From positions 1 through 64,000 of the forward strand of contig NZ_JANIIC010000038.1 in NCBI RefSeq assembly GCF_024519315.1: DNA of 64,000 bases, read 5' to 3'. The number at the start of each line of letters is the position of its first letter. The stretch's first letter is position 1. The position numbers were made by a program, and so were the translations under genes. Source of the stretch: Streptomyces malaysiensis subsp. samsunensis (GTDB lineage: Bacteria; Actinomycetota; Actinomycetes; Streptomycetales; Streptomycetaceae). Below are positions 1 to 8,991 of this stretch, piece by piece. The notes below the pieces were generated by a model. The model saw only the letters and a list, made by a program, of their open reading frames with translations, had not been told where the DNA came from and made no database searches.

Positions 1-80
1 CCGGAGAGGCTGGAACACAGGGCTCCGCCCCGGACCCCGCTCCTCAAACGCCGGAGAGGCTGGGGTTGGAGGGGCCGGGC
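1..80. repeat. Streptomyces-type dispersed extragenic repeat
   Basis: The stretch contains two copies of a CTCAAACGCCGGAGAGGCTG-type unit. A closely related unit recurs at about 20095-20160. It lies just past the stop codon of the nucleotidyltransferase gene, and no coding potential is visible. I know this motif as a common extragenic repeat in Streptomyces genomes; its function is unknown. Confidence 0.6.
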
Positions 81-111
81 TCATGTGGGTTCGGGTAGGG
101 GTTCGGGGTCG

Positions 112-1218
112 TCACTGGTCGGATGAGAAGCGGACCGCGCCTGCTGGGATGTCCGCGCCGCACCACACTCGTACGCCGTCCCGTAGTTCGTTGTCCGGGC
201 CGACCAGGGCGCCGTCTCCGACGACCGCGCCCTGGAGTACCGTGCGGGCGCCGATCCGGGCGCCCGCGCCGACGAGTGAGTCGTGCACCTGTGCGCCTTC
301 CTCCACGACGGCGCCCTCCAGCACCGTGCTGCCGTCGATACGGGCCCCCGCGCCCACCCGGGCCTGTGGGCCGATGACCGTGCCGCCGGTCAGCTTGGCG
401 TCGACCGCGACCGAGGCGCTGTCCAGGACGAGGCGGTCTCCGCAGCGGCCCGGTACGGCCGGGGAGGGGGCGCGGCCCAGCACGAGGTCCGCGGAACCGC
501 GGACGAACGCCTGGGGGGTGCCGAGGTCGAGCCAGTACGTGGAGTCGACCATGCCTTGCAGATGCGCGCCGTCGGCGAGCAGTCCGGGGAAGGTCTCGCG
601 TTCGACGGAGACGGGGCGGTCGGCGGGGATCGTGTCGATGACCGAGCGGTTGAAGACGTACGCGCCCGCGTTGATCTGGTCGGTGACGATCTCCTCGGGG
701 GTCTGCGGCTTCTCCAGGAAGGCGGTGACCCTGCCGTGTTCGTCGGTGGGCACCAGCCCGTACGCACGGGGGTCGGGGACCCGGGTGAGGTGCAGGGAGA
801 CGTCGGCGCCCGTCGTGCGGTGGTTGTCGACCAGGGCACGGATGTCGAGGCCGGTGAGGATGTCGCCGTTGAAGATGAGCACCGGGTCGTCGGGGCCCGA
901 GCGCAGCCGGGAGGCGACGTTCCGGATGGCGCCGCCGGTGCCGAGCGGTTCCACCTCCGTGACGTACTCCAGGTGCAGGCCGAGCGAGGAGCCGTCACCG
1001 AAGTACGGCTCGAAGACCTCCGCCAGGTAGGAGGTGGCGAGCACGATGTGCTCGACCCCGGCGGCGCGGGCGCGGGCGAGTTGGTGGGTCAGAAACGGAA
1101 CGCCGGCCGCCGGGACCATCGGCTTGGGAGTGTGCACCGTCATCGGGCGCAACCGGGTTCCCTTGCCGCCGACCAGGAGGATCGCCTCCGGCGATAGCGT
1201 TGCTGGCGCTTTGGTCAC
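112..1218 (-). CDS. NDP-sugar pyrophosphorylase (mannose-1-phosphate guanylyltransferase-like)
   Basis: A 368-residue protein that starts at GTG. The N-terminal nucleotidyltransferase fold carries the signature LLVGGKGTRLRPMT (residues about 14-27) followed by PKPMVPAAG. The metal-binding motif is in FNGDI near residue 110. The C-terminal third is a left-handed beta-helix of hexapeptide repeats (GARIDGSTVLEGAVVEEGA and similar), as in GDP-mannose and dTDP-glucose pyrophosphorylases. The expected reaction is sugar-1-phosphate plus NTP to NDP-sugar plus PPi, in the cytoplasm. The exact sugar and nucleotide cannot be read from the sequence. It sits among LCP and glycosyltransferase genes, which suits supply of precursors for a wall glycopolymer. 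Confidence 0.9.
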   Translation of the reverse strand: MTKAPATLSPEAILLVGGKGTRLRPMTVHTPKPMVPAAGVPFLTHQLARARAAGVEHIVLATSYLAEVFEPYFGDGSSLGLHLEYVTEVEPLGTGGAIRNVASRLRSGPDDPVLIFNGDILTGLDIRALVDNHRTTGADVSLHLTRVPDPRAYGLVPTDEHGRVTAFLEKPQTPEEIVTDQINAGAYVFNRSVIDTIPADRPVSVERETFPGLLADGAHLQGMVDSTYWLDLGTPQAFVRGSADLVLGRAPSPAVPGRCGDRLVLDSASVAVDAKLTGGTVIGPQARVGAGARIDGSTVLEGAVVEEGAQVHDSLVGAGARIGARTVLQGAVVGDGALVGPDNELRDGVRVWCGADIPAGAVRFSSDQ

Positions 1219-1290
1219 GTATCGTCTCTGCTTCCTGGTGGGGCTCGCCGGTCGGCGGCCAGTGTATGCAGATCCCCGGACCGCGCCTGA

Positions 1291-2955
1291 TCAGCGCCCC
1301 TGGAGGCGGGCGGCTGTCTTCCGTACCGAACCGAGCTTCTCGTGGAGGCGCTCTCCCGGGCACTCGGTGGCAAAGCCGTCGCGGTGACCCGCGATCACAT
1401 CGAGCTTTACGCTGGCGCCCCTTTTGTACTTGTTGCCGCCTCCGGACACCAGATGCGCGGTGCCGCGCGGATTCCGCTTGAAGAGACCCAGTTTCCACGC
1501 GGTCAGCTTCGCGATGGCCGTCACGGCCTTGGCCGGAGGCTTCTGGGTGGAGAAAGTGCCGAGGACGGCGACGCCCATGCTGTCGGTGTTGAAGCCCAGG
1601 GTGTGTGCTCCGCGTACGGCTTTGGCCACCCCGCCGGAGCGGCCTTCGTAGATATTTCCGCACTTGTCGATGGTGAAGTTGTAGCCGTAGTCACGCCATC
1701 CCAGGCTCTTCACGTGGTAGCGGTAGATACTGCGCAAAAGGGAGGGCGCCTCGGAGCAGCTGTACTTATTGCCCGTCACGGTGTGGTGGATGAAGGCGAC
1801 CTTCACGGTCTTGCTGTAGACATGGCCCGTTTCGCGGATCTTCTCGTCGGCGCCCCAGCCCGCGCGCGTGACGATGCGGGGCCGCGGCGCGCCGTACCGG
1901 GCGGCGTTCGCCTTGGTCACCTCCGCCGGGAGCGCGCTGGACGGCGGGGCTGACGGCGGGGCGGACGGCTGGATGGACGGCGGGGTGGCGGGGCTCGGTT
2001 GCCGGGTGGCGGGGTACGGCCGCGGCTTGGCAGACGTTCCGGAGGATCCCGAGGGCGGCTTCCGGGACGCTCCCGCCGACGGCCTCGCACCCGGCGCTGT
2101 CGGCGCAGCACCCGCCGACGCCCCGCCCGTCCTCGCGACACCCCTCGCCGTCGGCACCGGACGCGCCGGAAGGGCGCGGAGCGCGGCCCGGTCCGGGGGC
2201 GGCGGCGCCGGGGCCTCGCCGGGGTCGATCAGCTCCAGCCGCAGCCCGCTGGGCAGGGCCGCCGCGGCCCGCGCGTCCGCGGCCGAGGCCGGTTCGGGCC
2301 TGACCCGCGCCTGGACGCCGTCCGAGGCGCCGACCCACAGCGGCGCCGTGCCGCCGTGGGCCCGTGCGGCCAGGCGTTCGGGCGAGTCGGGGTCGGGGGC
2401 CTCGTCCCCGTACGGCAGCAGCTCGCGCCAGGGGGTCCACTCGCCGCCGACCGCGCGGGTGCGCACCTGCGCCCGGCCGCGGAGTTCGGCGGCGGGCCGG
2501 TCCCAGACGACGCCGACGAGCGAGAACGGCCGCACGCCCGACGCGATGACGCCTCGGTCGGCGGCCGGAGCGTCGGCGCCGGGCACCGCGACGCCCCGAT
2601 CGACGCTCGGGTCGGCACCCCGGTCAACGCCCCGCCTCGCGCCCTCATCGACCTCCCGACCCATGCCCTGATCGACCTCCCGACCCACGTCCTCGTCGGC
2701 CTCCCGACCCACGTCCCGATCAGCACCCCCATCAACGTCCCGAGCGACATCCCGATCGACGCCCCCATCAACGCCCCGGCCAACACCCCCATCGAGCCCG
2801 CCCCCGACAAGCGGCCTGAGCGGCAGCGACTGTGTGGAACCCGCGGCGACGGTCCGTTCGGCCCGGGCGTGGGCGGGGTCGGGGTGGAGGGCGAGGGGAA
2901 GGGCGAGGGCGGCGGTGCACGCGACGCCGATCGAGGATGCCAGGTATGCACGCAT
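1291..2955 (-). CDS. secreted N-acetylmuramoyl-L-alanine amidase, PGRP/amidase-2 family
   Basis: A 554-residue precursor. Residues 1-30 form a signal peptide ending near HARA. A low-complexity Asp/Gly/Val/Arg-rich segment (about residues 45-125) comes from degenerate short repeats. A predicted beta-domain and a Pro/Ser/Ala-rich linker follow. The C-terminal 200 residues are a peptidoglycan-recognition/amidase-2 domain starting at TRAGWGADEK. The zinc ligands are visible: the His of FIHHTVT, the His of AGHRDG and the Cys of TECPG. It should cleave the lactyl-amide bond between MurNAc and L-Ala in the wall. The repeat-rich N-terminus probably varies in length between strains. It is divergent from the TIGR03089 gene. 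No clear ribosome binding site precedes this ATG, so the start is less certain than the domain call. Confidence 0.88.
   Translation of the reverse strand: MRAYLASSIGVACTAALALPLALHPDPAHARAERTVAAGSTQSLPLRPLVGGGLDGGVGRGVDGGVDRDVARDVDGGADRDVGREADEDVGREVDQGMGREVDEGARRGVDRGADPSVDRGVAVPGADAPAADRGVIASGVRPFSLVGVVWDRPAAELRGRAQVRTRAVGGEWTPWRELLPYGDEAPDPDSPERLAARAHGGTAPLWVGASDGVQARVRPEPASAADARAAAALPSGLRLELIDPGEAPAPPPPDRAALRALPARPVPTARGVARTGGASAGAAPTAPGARPSAGASRKPPSGSSGTSAKPRPYPATRQPSPATPPSIQPSAPPSAPPSSALPAEVTKANAARYGAPRPRIVTRAGWGADEKIRETGHVYSKTVKVAFIHHTVTGNKYSCSEAPSLLRSIYRYHVKSLGWRDYGYNFTIDKCGNIYEGRSGGVAKAVRGAHTLGFNTDSMGVAVLGTFSTQKPPAKAVTAIAKLTAWKLGLFKRNPRGTAHLVSGGGNKYKRGASVKLDVIAGHRDGFATECPGERLHEKLGSVRKTAARLQGR
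2575..2830 (-). repeat. degenerate in-frame minisatellite inside the amidase gene
   Basis: Related segments of about 12-24 bases encode Asp/Val/Gly/Arg motifs (DVGRE, DRGAD and similar). The array lies between the signal peptide and the folded domains and keeps frame throughout. It would make a flexible acidic and basic linker. Confidence 0.6.
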
Positions 2956-3070
2956 GATTGAAATCGTCTACATACAGCGACAAAACTGTCCATTCGGAAG
3001 AGCGGACACGTCACGGACCGTCCGGCGGCCCGGACCCAACAGGCCCCGTCCGAGCCGTATATTCGGCGCG

Positions 3071-3076
3071 TAGGCT
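3071..3076 (+). promoter_or_regulatory. candidate -10 box for a leaderless transcript
   Basis: TAGGCT matches the TAnnnT -10 pattern and ends 7 bases before the GTG at 3084. No Shine-Dalgarno sequence precedes that GTG. This is the usual layout of a leaderless Streptomyces mRNA. I could not find a convincing -35 box. Confidence 0.35.
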
Positions 3077-3083
3077 TGCGCGG

Positions 3084-3836
3084 GTGAACGCCACCGATCG
3101 CACCCCTGCCGACCTGCTGGGATCCGCGCTCGACGCGGACCCTTCCCGCCCGTTTGTCACCTTCTACGACGACGCCACGGGCGAACGTGTCGAACTCTCC
3201 GTGGCCACCTTCGCCAATTGGGTGGCGAAGACCGCCAATCTCCTCCAGGACGATCTCGCCGCCGCGCCCGGCGAGAGATGCGCACTGCTGCTTCCCGCCC
3301 ACTGGCAGACCGCCGTGTGGCTGGTGGCCTGTTCCTCGGTCGGGGTCCTCGTGGACATCGGGGGCGACCCGGCCTCCGCCGACCTCGTCGTCAGCGGCCC
3401 CGACACCCTCGAGGAGGCGCGGGAGTGTGCCGGGGAGCGGGTGGCGCTGTCGCTCCAGCCGCTGGGCGGCCGCTTCCGCCAGTTGCCGGACGGGTTCGCG
3501 GACTACGCCGTGGAGGTGCCCAGCCAGGGCGACCGCTTCGCCCCGTACTCCCCGGTGGATCCGGATACGCCCGCGCTGGCCGTCAGCGGGGTGGAGCTGA
3601 CGAGCGCCGAGGTGGTGGAGCGGGCGCGGGCCGACGCCGCCGGGCGGGGGCTCGGGCCCGGTTCGCGGATCCTCTCGGGGCTGCCGTACGACATCTGGGA
3701 GGGGCTGTCGTACGGGCTGTACGCGCCGCTGGTCAGCGGTGGTTCGGTGGTGCTCTGCCGCCATCTGGACCGGCTGGACGACAAGGAGCTGGCCGAGCGC
3801 ACGGAGAGCGAGCGCGTCACCGCCACCACACCCTGA
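3084..3836 (+). CDS. TIGR03089 family protein (adenylation-domain-like, unknown function)
   Basis: A 250-residue protein if translation begins at the GTG at 3084 (VNATDRTPADLLGSALD). An upstream in-frame start at 2958 would run through the promoter region and is rejected. The N-terminal half looks like the start of an acyl-CoA synthetase/AMP-binding fold (RPFVTFYDDATGERVELSVA, then NLLQDDLAAAPGERCALLLP). The protein stops far short of an adenylating enzyme and lacks the SGTTG-type phosphate loop and the catalytic Lys. TIGR03089 proteins are conserved beside LCP and mannosyltransferase genes in actinobacteria and have no established function. Adenylation activity is unlikely. Confidence 0.8.
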   Translation: MNATDRTPADLLGSALDADPSRPFVTFYDDATGERVELSVATFANWVAKTANLLQDDLAAAPGERCALLLPAHWQTAVWLVACSSVGVLVDIGGDPASADLVVSGPDTLEEARECAGERVALSLQPLGGRFRQLPDGFADYAVEVPSQGDRFAPYSPVDPDTPALAVSGVELTSAEVVERARADAAGRGLGPGSRILSGLPYDIWEGLSYGLYAPLVSGGSVVLCRHLDRLDDKELAERTESERVTATTP

Positions 3837-4028
3837 CCCGCTCACCGCCACCACACCCTGACCTGTCCGGCGGACCGAGGGCCCAGTCCACGGGCCGCGT
3901 CGCCCACCCCGCGATGATCTACGGATACGTACAACCATGCGCGGGCTTCGCATGTCTGTTCCGGTAATCGGTACCCCGGGAGCACTCCGGCGCCCGGTAT
4001 TCCGGTCATCGGTGTCCCGGCGCCCGGC

Positions 4029-4078
4029 GTCCCGGTCATCGGACCGGTCCTCGGACCGGTCCTCGGACCGGTCATCGG
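4029..4078 (+). repeat. short tandem repeat upstream of the first LCP gene
   Basis: A 12-base unit (CGGACCGGTCCT) and close variants are repeated about four times, just upstream of the LCP start codon. In the longest open frame they would read DRSSDRSS, but the good ribosome binding site at 4124-4130 places translation after the repeats. Confidence 0.6.
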
Positions 4079-4137
4079 GTTCCCGGCATGCGATGCCGCT
4101 CCGTCCACGGGCGGAGGACGGGTGGGAGGACGCGGAC

Positions 4138-5256
4138 GTGACGACCGACAGCTCTGATCCCATACCGAGACGCAGGCGCCGCTGGCCGCGTGTCCTGGCG
4201 CTGGGCGTGGCCGTGCTGGTGCTGTCGGCCTCCGGGGTGGGGTGGTGGTTCTACGAGCGCCTCGACGGCAATATCCGCACCGATACCCGTACCGCGCACG
4301 AGCTCCGGAAGTACGAGGCCGAGCGGCCGGTGTCGGTGGTGCGGGACGCGCAGAACATCCTGCTGATCGGCTCCGACAACCGGGGCGGCGAGGGCAACGG
4401 CAAATACGGCAGGGACACCGGCACCCAGCGCTCGGACACCACGATCCTGCTGCATCTCCAGGCCGGCGGCAGGAGCGCCACCGCCGTCTCCATCCCGCGC
4501 GATCTGATGGTGGACATCCCGGCCTGCGACCGGCCGGGCGGAAAGCCGGCCCAGGCCCGGTTCGCCCAGTTCAACTGGGCGTTCGAAACCGGTGGCGCGG
4601 CCTGCACGATCCGCACCGTCGAGAAGCTGACCGGGATCCGCGTCGACCACCATGTGATCGTGGACTTCAACGGCTTCAAGCGGCTGGTGAACGCGGTCGG
4701 CGGGGTGGAGATGTGCCTGAAGGAGCCCGTCGACGACGATGACGCGCATCTGAAACTGCCCGCGGGCCGTCAGGTCCTCCACGGGGAGCAGGCCCTGGGC
4801 TATGTGCGCGCCCGGTACAGCATCGGCGACGGCAGCGACACGGAGCGCATCGGCAGACAACAAGAGTTCATGAGCTCGCTTGTGAAGAAAGTGCAGAACA
4901 ATGGTGTGCTGCTCAATCCGGCGAAGCTGTATCCGGTGCTCAACGCGGCGACCTCCTCGCTGACCACGGATCCGGGACTGGATTCGCTCAAAGATCTGTA
5001 CGCTCTGGTGCGCGGTCTGCGGGACATCCCCCGGGAGAAGATCCGGTTCCTCACGATTCCGCGCCAGCCGTACGCGTACAACAAAAACCGCGATGAGCTC
5101 GTCCAACCCGATGCCGACCGCTTGTTCCGGCAGTTGCGGCTGGACCGGCCGGTTCCGGTGTCCCATGCCGTGACGGCTTCGACGAGCGGTGTCCCGAAGA
5201 CCGCCGGCCTCGGTTCGTACCAGGGGACGACGGCGGCGCGCGGCATCTGCGAGTAA
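4138..5256 (+). CDS. LCP (LytR-CpsA-Psr) family glycopolymer transferase 1
   Basis: The GTG at 4138 is preferred because GGGAGGA lies 7 bases upstream; it gives 372 residues. An Arg-rich cytoplasmic tail (RRRRRWPR) is followed by one transmembrane helix (about residues 18-37) and an extracellular LCP domain. LCP marks are IGSDNR, SDTTILLHLQ, SIPRDLMVDIP (Arg and Asp of the active site), GVEMCL and YVRARYS with the downstream ERIGRQQEF block. Family members attach teichoic acid-like or other undecaprenyl-linked glycopolymers to peptidoglycan. There is no LytR_C domain. The protein ends GICE, so a lone Cys sits at the C-terminus, as in three sibling LCP proteins here. Confidence 0.9.
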   Translation: MTTDSSDPIPRRRRRWPRVLALGVAVLVLSASGVGWWFYERLDGNIRTDTRTAHELRKYEAERPVSVVRDAQNILLIGSDNRGGEGNGKYGRDTGTQRSDTTILLHLQAGGRSATAVSIPRDLMVDIPACDRPGGKPAQARFAQFNWAFETGGAACTIRTVEKLTGIRVDHHVIVDFNGFKRLVNAVGGVEMCLKEPVDDDDAHLKLPAGRQVLHGEQALGYVRARYSIGDGSDTERIGRQQEFMSSLVKKVQNNGVLLNPAKLYPVLNAATSSLTTDPGLDSLKDLYALVRGLRDIPREKIRFLTIPRQPYAYNKNRDELVQPDADRLFRQLRLDRPVPVSHAVTASTSGVPKTAGLGSYQGTTAARGICE

Positions 5257-5283
5257 AAGGACCATAAGGAGGAGCCACGATTC

Positions 5284-5325
5284 GTGAAGGATCAGATAAG
5301 GATTGGGCAGATTGCCCAGTTGTAG
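5284..5325 (+). CDS. candidate 13-residue leader peptide
   Basis: A strong Shine-Dalgarno sequence, AAGGAGGAG (5266-5274), lies 9 bases before a GTG that opens a 13-codon frame (VKDQIRIGQIAQL, then TAG). The frame runs over a small hairpin (TGGGCA-GAT-TGCCCA, 5304-5318). It lies between LCP1 and LCP2. It could be a translated leader that affects the next gene or a chance frame. No homology is claimed. Confidence 0.3.
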   Translation: MKDQIRIGQIAQL

Positions 5326-5483
5326 GGAAGTGGAATTTGTCACCGGCGTCGCTTGACGCTGATCTGGGCGGATAGTGTGAGCGATCCGGTGCGCTCTACG
5401 AGGTGGCCGCGCACTGCACGAAGAAGGATGGAGCGCCTTGAGGGGGAGGCGCCGCGTGGCACCGACGGAGGACACAGGCGACC

Positions 5484-7175
5484 GTGGACGCGCAAGGCCC
5501 TGGCGGGGCGGGTGAATTCGACCCAGCCGATCAGTGGGTGTTCGACCCGAATACGGGCAACTACGAACTGCGGCTGAACCCGGCCGAAACATCGGCGGAC
5601 GACACCACCGAGCTGCGACGGGTCCCCAGATCGTCGAGCGGTGACGGCGCCGTCGGCTCCGAGCTCAGAGGGCGCCGCCGTGCGGCGAAGCGGGAGGAGA
5701 AGGAGGAGGCGACGGGCCCGGTCAGCCGTCGCAAGCCGAAGCCGAAGAAGTCGAAGGCGAAGAAGGCGCTCTACTGGGGCAGCGGCACGCTGGCGTTTCT
5801 GCTGGTGGGCGGCTCGGCCGCCGCGTACTTCGTCTATCAGCACCTGAATAGCAACATCAGCAAGGTCGATGTCGGCGAGAACAACGCCGCGGTCTCCAAC
5901 GGCCCGATGAACATCCTGCTGATCGGCACCGACCGGCGCGACGGCAAGGGGAACGAAGGCTACGGTGACGCGGGTAGCGTCGGACACGCCGACACCACGC
6001 TGCTGTTCCATGTCTCCGAGGACCGGTCCAACGCGACCGTGCTGTCCATTCCGCGCGACATGATCACCGACATCCCGGACTGCCGCACCAAGCAGGAGGA
6101 CGGCTCCTTCAAGAACATCCCGGGCGAGTCGGAGGTGCGCTTCAACACCAGTCTGGGCCAGGAGGAGCGTGACCCCGGCTGCACCTGGCAGACGGTCGAG
6201 AAGCTCACCGGGCTCGAGATCGACCACTTCATGATGGCCGACTTCAACGCGGTCAAGGAGATGTCCTCGGCGGTCGGCGGGGTCGAGGTGTGCCTCGCCA
6301 AGGACGTCAACGACCCCAAGTCGCATCTGAACCTCAAGAAGGGCCGCCATACGATCGAGGGCGAGGAGGCGCTGGCGTTCGTCCGGACCCGGCACACCGT
6401 CGGCTTCGGCGGCGACCTGGACCGGATCAAGCTCCAGCAGCAGTTTCTGAGCTCGCTGATGCGCAAGATGAAGTCCAGCGGCACGCTCTCCAGCCCGGGC
6501 AAGCTGTGGGGCCTGGCCCAGACGGCCACCAAGGCGCTCACCGTGGACACCGGGATCGGCACCGTCTCCAAGCTGGCCTCGCTGGGGAAGAACCTGAGCA
6601 AGGTCGACCTCAAGAACGTCACCTTCGCGACCGTCCCGGTTGTCGACAACACCGACGGTGCGACCGTGCTGCTCGACAAGACCAAGGCCGAACCGCTGTT
6701 CGCCATGGTCCGCCAGGATGTCTCCCTGACCGAGGTCAAGGAGAAGGAGAAGGCCGCCAAGGACAAGCAGGCGGCGCTGCTGAAGGGGCCGAAGGCCGAC
6801 CCCGCCGACGTCCGGGTCAAGGTGCTCAACGGCAGTGGGCAGTTCGGCGCCGCCCAGGAGACCGTCGACTGGATGCAGAATACCGAGGGGATGCTCCGCA
6901 CCAGCAACGGCGGAAACGCTCCGTCAGAGCTGAAGAAGACGACGCTGGAGTACGCTCCCAACCAGGCCGACCAGGCGCGCCGGCTGGCCGACAGCATGGG
7001 GCTGCCCGCCTCCGCCATGAAGCAAGGCACGAAGGACGCCGAGCCGATGGCGGAGATGACCCTGACGCTCGGCGCGGATTTCAAGGGCGCCGGTACCCCC
7101 ATCTCCGCTCCGTCGAAGGCGCCGAAGGACATCCAGAGGGTCGGGGCCGACGACAAGAACGTCTGCGCCAAGTGA
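5484..7175 (+). CDS. LCP family glycopolymer transferase 2 with LytR_C domain
   Basis: A 563-residue protein from the GTG at 5484, with GGAGG about 11 bases upstream. A long Lys/Arg-rich cytoplasmic tail (about 90 residues) precedes one transmembrane helix (GTLAFLLVGGSAAAYFVYQH). The LCP domain shows IGTDRRDG, ADTTLLFHV, SIPRDMITDIPDC, GGVEVCL and FVRTRHTVG with DLDRIKLQQQF. A linker rich in Lys and Glu (KEKEKAAKDK) leads to a C-terminal LytR_C domain that opens VRVKVLNGSGQFG. The last residues are NVCAK, with a Cys two residues from the end. The predicted role is attachment of wall glycopolymers on the outer face of the membrane. LCP1 lies upstream and LCP3 begins 87 bases downstream, so co-transcription with LCP3 is likely. 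Confidence 0.92.
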   Translation: MDAQGPGGAGEFDPADQWVFDPNTGNYELRLNPAETSADDTTELRRVPRSSSGDGAVGSELRGRRRAAKREEKEEATGPVSRRKPKPKKSKAKKALYWGSGTLAFLLVGGSAAAYFVYQHLNSNISKVDVGENNAAVSNGPMNILLIGTDRRDGKGNEGYGDAGSVGHADTTLLFHVSEDRSNATVLSIPRDMITDIPDCRTKQEDGSFKNIPGESEVRFNTSLGQEERDPGCTWQTVEKLTGLEIDHFMMADFNAVKEMSSAVGGVEVCLAKDVNDPKSHLNLKKGRHTIEGEEALAFVRTRHTVGFGGDLDRIKLQQQFLSSLMRKMKSSGTLSSPGKLWGLAQTATKALTVDTGIGTVSKLASLGKNLSKVDLKNVTFATVPVVDNTDGATVLLDKTKAEPLFAMVRQDVSLTEVKEKEKAAKDKQAALLKGPKADPADVRVKVLNGSGQFGAAQETVDWMQNTEGMLRTSNGGNAPSELKKTTLEYAPNQADQARRLADSMGLPASAMKQGTKDAEPMAEMTLTLGADFKGAGTPISAPSKAPKDIQRVGADDKNVCAK

Positions 7176-7262
7176 CCGTCGTCGGCCGGCGGATCCATCT
7201 CGTCCATCGGGGCCCCGCGGGGCCATCGGGCCGGACGACCTAGAAAGTGCGGGGAGGGCCCG

Positions 7263-8897
7263 ATGCGGCAGAGCGATGTGCGGGGGGAAAGAGGTCGGCG
7301 GGCCGCCGTCCCCGAACCCCGTGAGCACGGTGAGGACGGCAGACCGCCGGAACGGAAGGGCCCCGCGTCGCCAGGCGCGGGGCACAGACCGGGTGGCGGT
7401 CAAGGGCGGCCGAAGAGGAGTCGCGGAGTGCGGATCCTGCGCTGGACCGCCCTGACGCTGGCGGTACTGATACTTGGCGCGGCCGGCGCCGGATACTTCT
7501 ACTACGAACACCTGAACGGCAATCTGAAGAAGGAGGATCTGGACCTCGGCGACAGCAAGATCGGCAAACCCGAGCCCAACGCCGCCGGCCAGACCCCCCT
7601 CAACATCCTGCTCATCGGCTCCGACAGCCGGAACACCGCGGAGAACGTCAAGCTGGGCGGCGCCAAGCAGGACGCCGGCCGCAAGCCACTGGGCGATGTG
7701 CAGATGCTGGTGCACGTCTCGGCCGACCGCAGCAATATGTCGGTGGTCAGCATCCCGCGCGACACCCGGGTGACCATCCCCCAGTGCACCGATCCGCACG
7801 ACGGCACGGTGTACCCGAAGACCGAGGGGGCCATCAACCAGTCGCTCCAGCACGGCGGTCCCGGCTGCACGGTCGCCACCTGGAAGGAGCTCACCGGCGT
7901 CTACATCGATCACTTCATGATGATCGACTTCTCCGGGGTGGTCTCCATGGCGGACGCCATCGGCGGCGTCCCGGTGTGCGTGGACGACAACGTCTACTCC
8001 CATGACAGCAAGGGCCATGGCTCCGGTCTGAAGCTGACCAAGGGCACCCACAACGTCAAGGGCGTCCAGGCCCTCCAGTGGCTGCGCACCCGCTACGGCT
8101 TCGAGGACAACAGCGACATAGGCCGGGCCAAGGCCCAGCACATGTACATGACCTCGATGATCCGCCAGCTGAAGGCGGGCACCAAGCTCAGCGACCCGGG
8201 CAAGCTGATGGACCTCGCGGAGGCCGCCACCGACGCGCTGACCGTCGACCACGGCCTCGGCACCGTCAAGGAGCTGTACGACCTGGGCAATGACCTCAAG
8301 CGGGTGCCGACCAAGCGCACCACCATGATCACCATGCCCTGGGAGTACGGCGGCGGCGGTGGCTACGTACTGCCCAAGCCGGGCGACGCCGAGCAGACCT
8401 TCTCGCTGCTGCGCAACGACGTCGCGCTGGACGGCAAGGACAAGAAGAAGCCCGACGCGACCCCGGCGCCCACCGGGCCCAAGGAGGAGATCCCGGTGGT
8501 GGTGCAGAACGGCACCGCCAGCACCGTCCTGGGGCCGGTCTCCGGCCGGGCCTCGGTCATCACCTCCGAGCTGGTGCGGCTCGGCTACGCCAAGGCCACC
8601 GCGAACGCGACGCTCATCTCGCAGGCCGACACCACCGTCCTCTACCCGGACGAGGCCCGGCAGGGCGACGGCCTGGCCGTGGCCAAGGCGCTGAAGCTGC
8701 CGGAGTCCGCGGTGAAGTCGTCGCAGTCGGTGCGGGAGATCAGCGTGGTGGTCGGCAACGACTGGCGCCAGGGCACCGTCTATCCGCGGCCGGCGGCCGA
8801 CGACGACGGCGGCGGCGGCAAGACGCCCAAGAGCGCGGACGCGCTCAACGGCGAGGAGAAGGGCTGTATGCAGGTCAACCCGGGCTACACCTTCTGA
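7263..8897 (+). CDS. LCP family glycopolymer transferase 3 with LytR_C-like domain
   Basis: A 544-residue protein. A charged 55-residue tail precedes one transmembrane helix (ALTLAVLILGAAGAGYFYYE). The LCP domain has IGSDSRN, GDVQMLVHV, SIPRDTRVTIPQC, GGVPVCV and WLRTRYGFED followed by DIGRAKAQHM. The C-terminal region after EIPVVVQNGTAS is a divergent LytR_C module. The protein ends KGCMQVNPGYTF, again with a C-terminal-region Cys. It follows LCP2 in the same direction and ends at a strong terminator shared with the convergent glycosyltransferase gene. Confidence 0.92.
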   Translation: MRQSDVRGERGRRAAVPEPREHGEDGRPPERKGPASPGAGHRPGGGQGRPKRSRGVRILRWTALTLAVLILGAAGAGYFYYEHLNGNLKKEDLDLGDSKIGKPEPNAAGQTPLNILLIGSDSRNTAENVKLGGAKQDAGRKPLGDVQMLVHVSADRSNMSVVSIPRDTRVTIPQCTDPHDGTVYPKTEGAINQSLQHGGPGCTVATWKELTGVYIDHFMMIDFSGVVSMADAIGGVPVCVDDNVYSHDSKGHGSGLKLTKGTHNVKGVQALQWLRTRYGFEDNSDIGRAKAQHMYMTSMIRQLKAGTKLSDPGKLMDLAEAATDALTVDHGLGTVKELYDLGNDLKRVPTKRTTMITMPWEYGGGGGYVLPKPGDAEQTFSLLRNDVALDGKDKKKPDATPAPTGPKEEIPVVVQNGTASTVLGPVSGRASVITSELVRLGYAKATANATLISQADTTVLYPDEARQGDGLAVAKALKLPESAVKSSQSVREISVVVGNDWRQGTVYPRPAADDDGGGGKTPKSADALNGEEKGCMQVNPGYTF

Positions 8898-8936
8898 GCT
8901 CCCCGTGACGGCACGTGAGGTCCCGTGACGGCACGG

Positions 8937-8968
8937 CGAAGGGGTCGGACCCGGGTCCGACCCCTTCG
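8937..8968. terminator. bidirectional hairpin between LCP3 and the glycosyltransferase
   Basis: A near-perfect palindrome: CGAAGGGGTCGGAC pairs with its complement across a CCGG centre. It lies between the convergent stop codons at 8897 and 8992. Confidence 0.8.
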
Positions 8969-8991
8969 TACGAAGCCGCGCGGGACGGCCG

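Noticed and set aside
3937..4137. Upstream start for the first LCP protein
   Set aside because: The extra 67 residues are translated short repeats with no family match. The GTG at 4138 has a well-placed Shine-Dalgarno sequence and gives a normal cytoplasmic tail.
2229..4163. Long minus-strand frame of 644 codons over the amidase N-terminus and the TIGR03089 gene
   Set aside because: It is antisense to a recognisable protein family and has the skewed Arg/Pro composition of a high-GC shadow frame.
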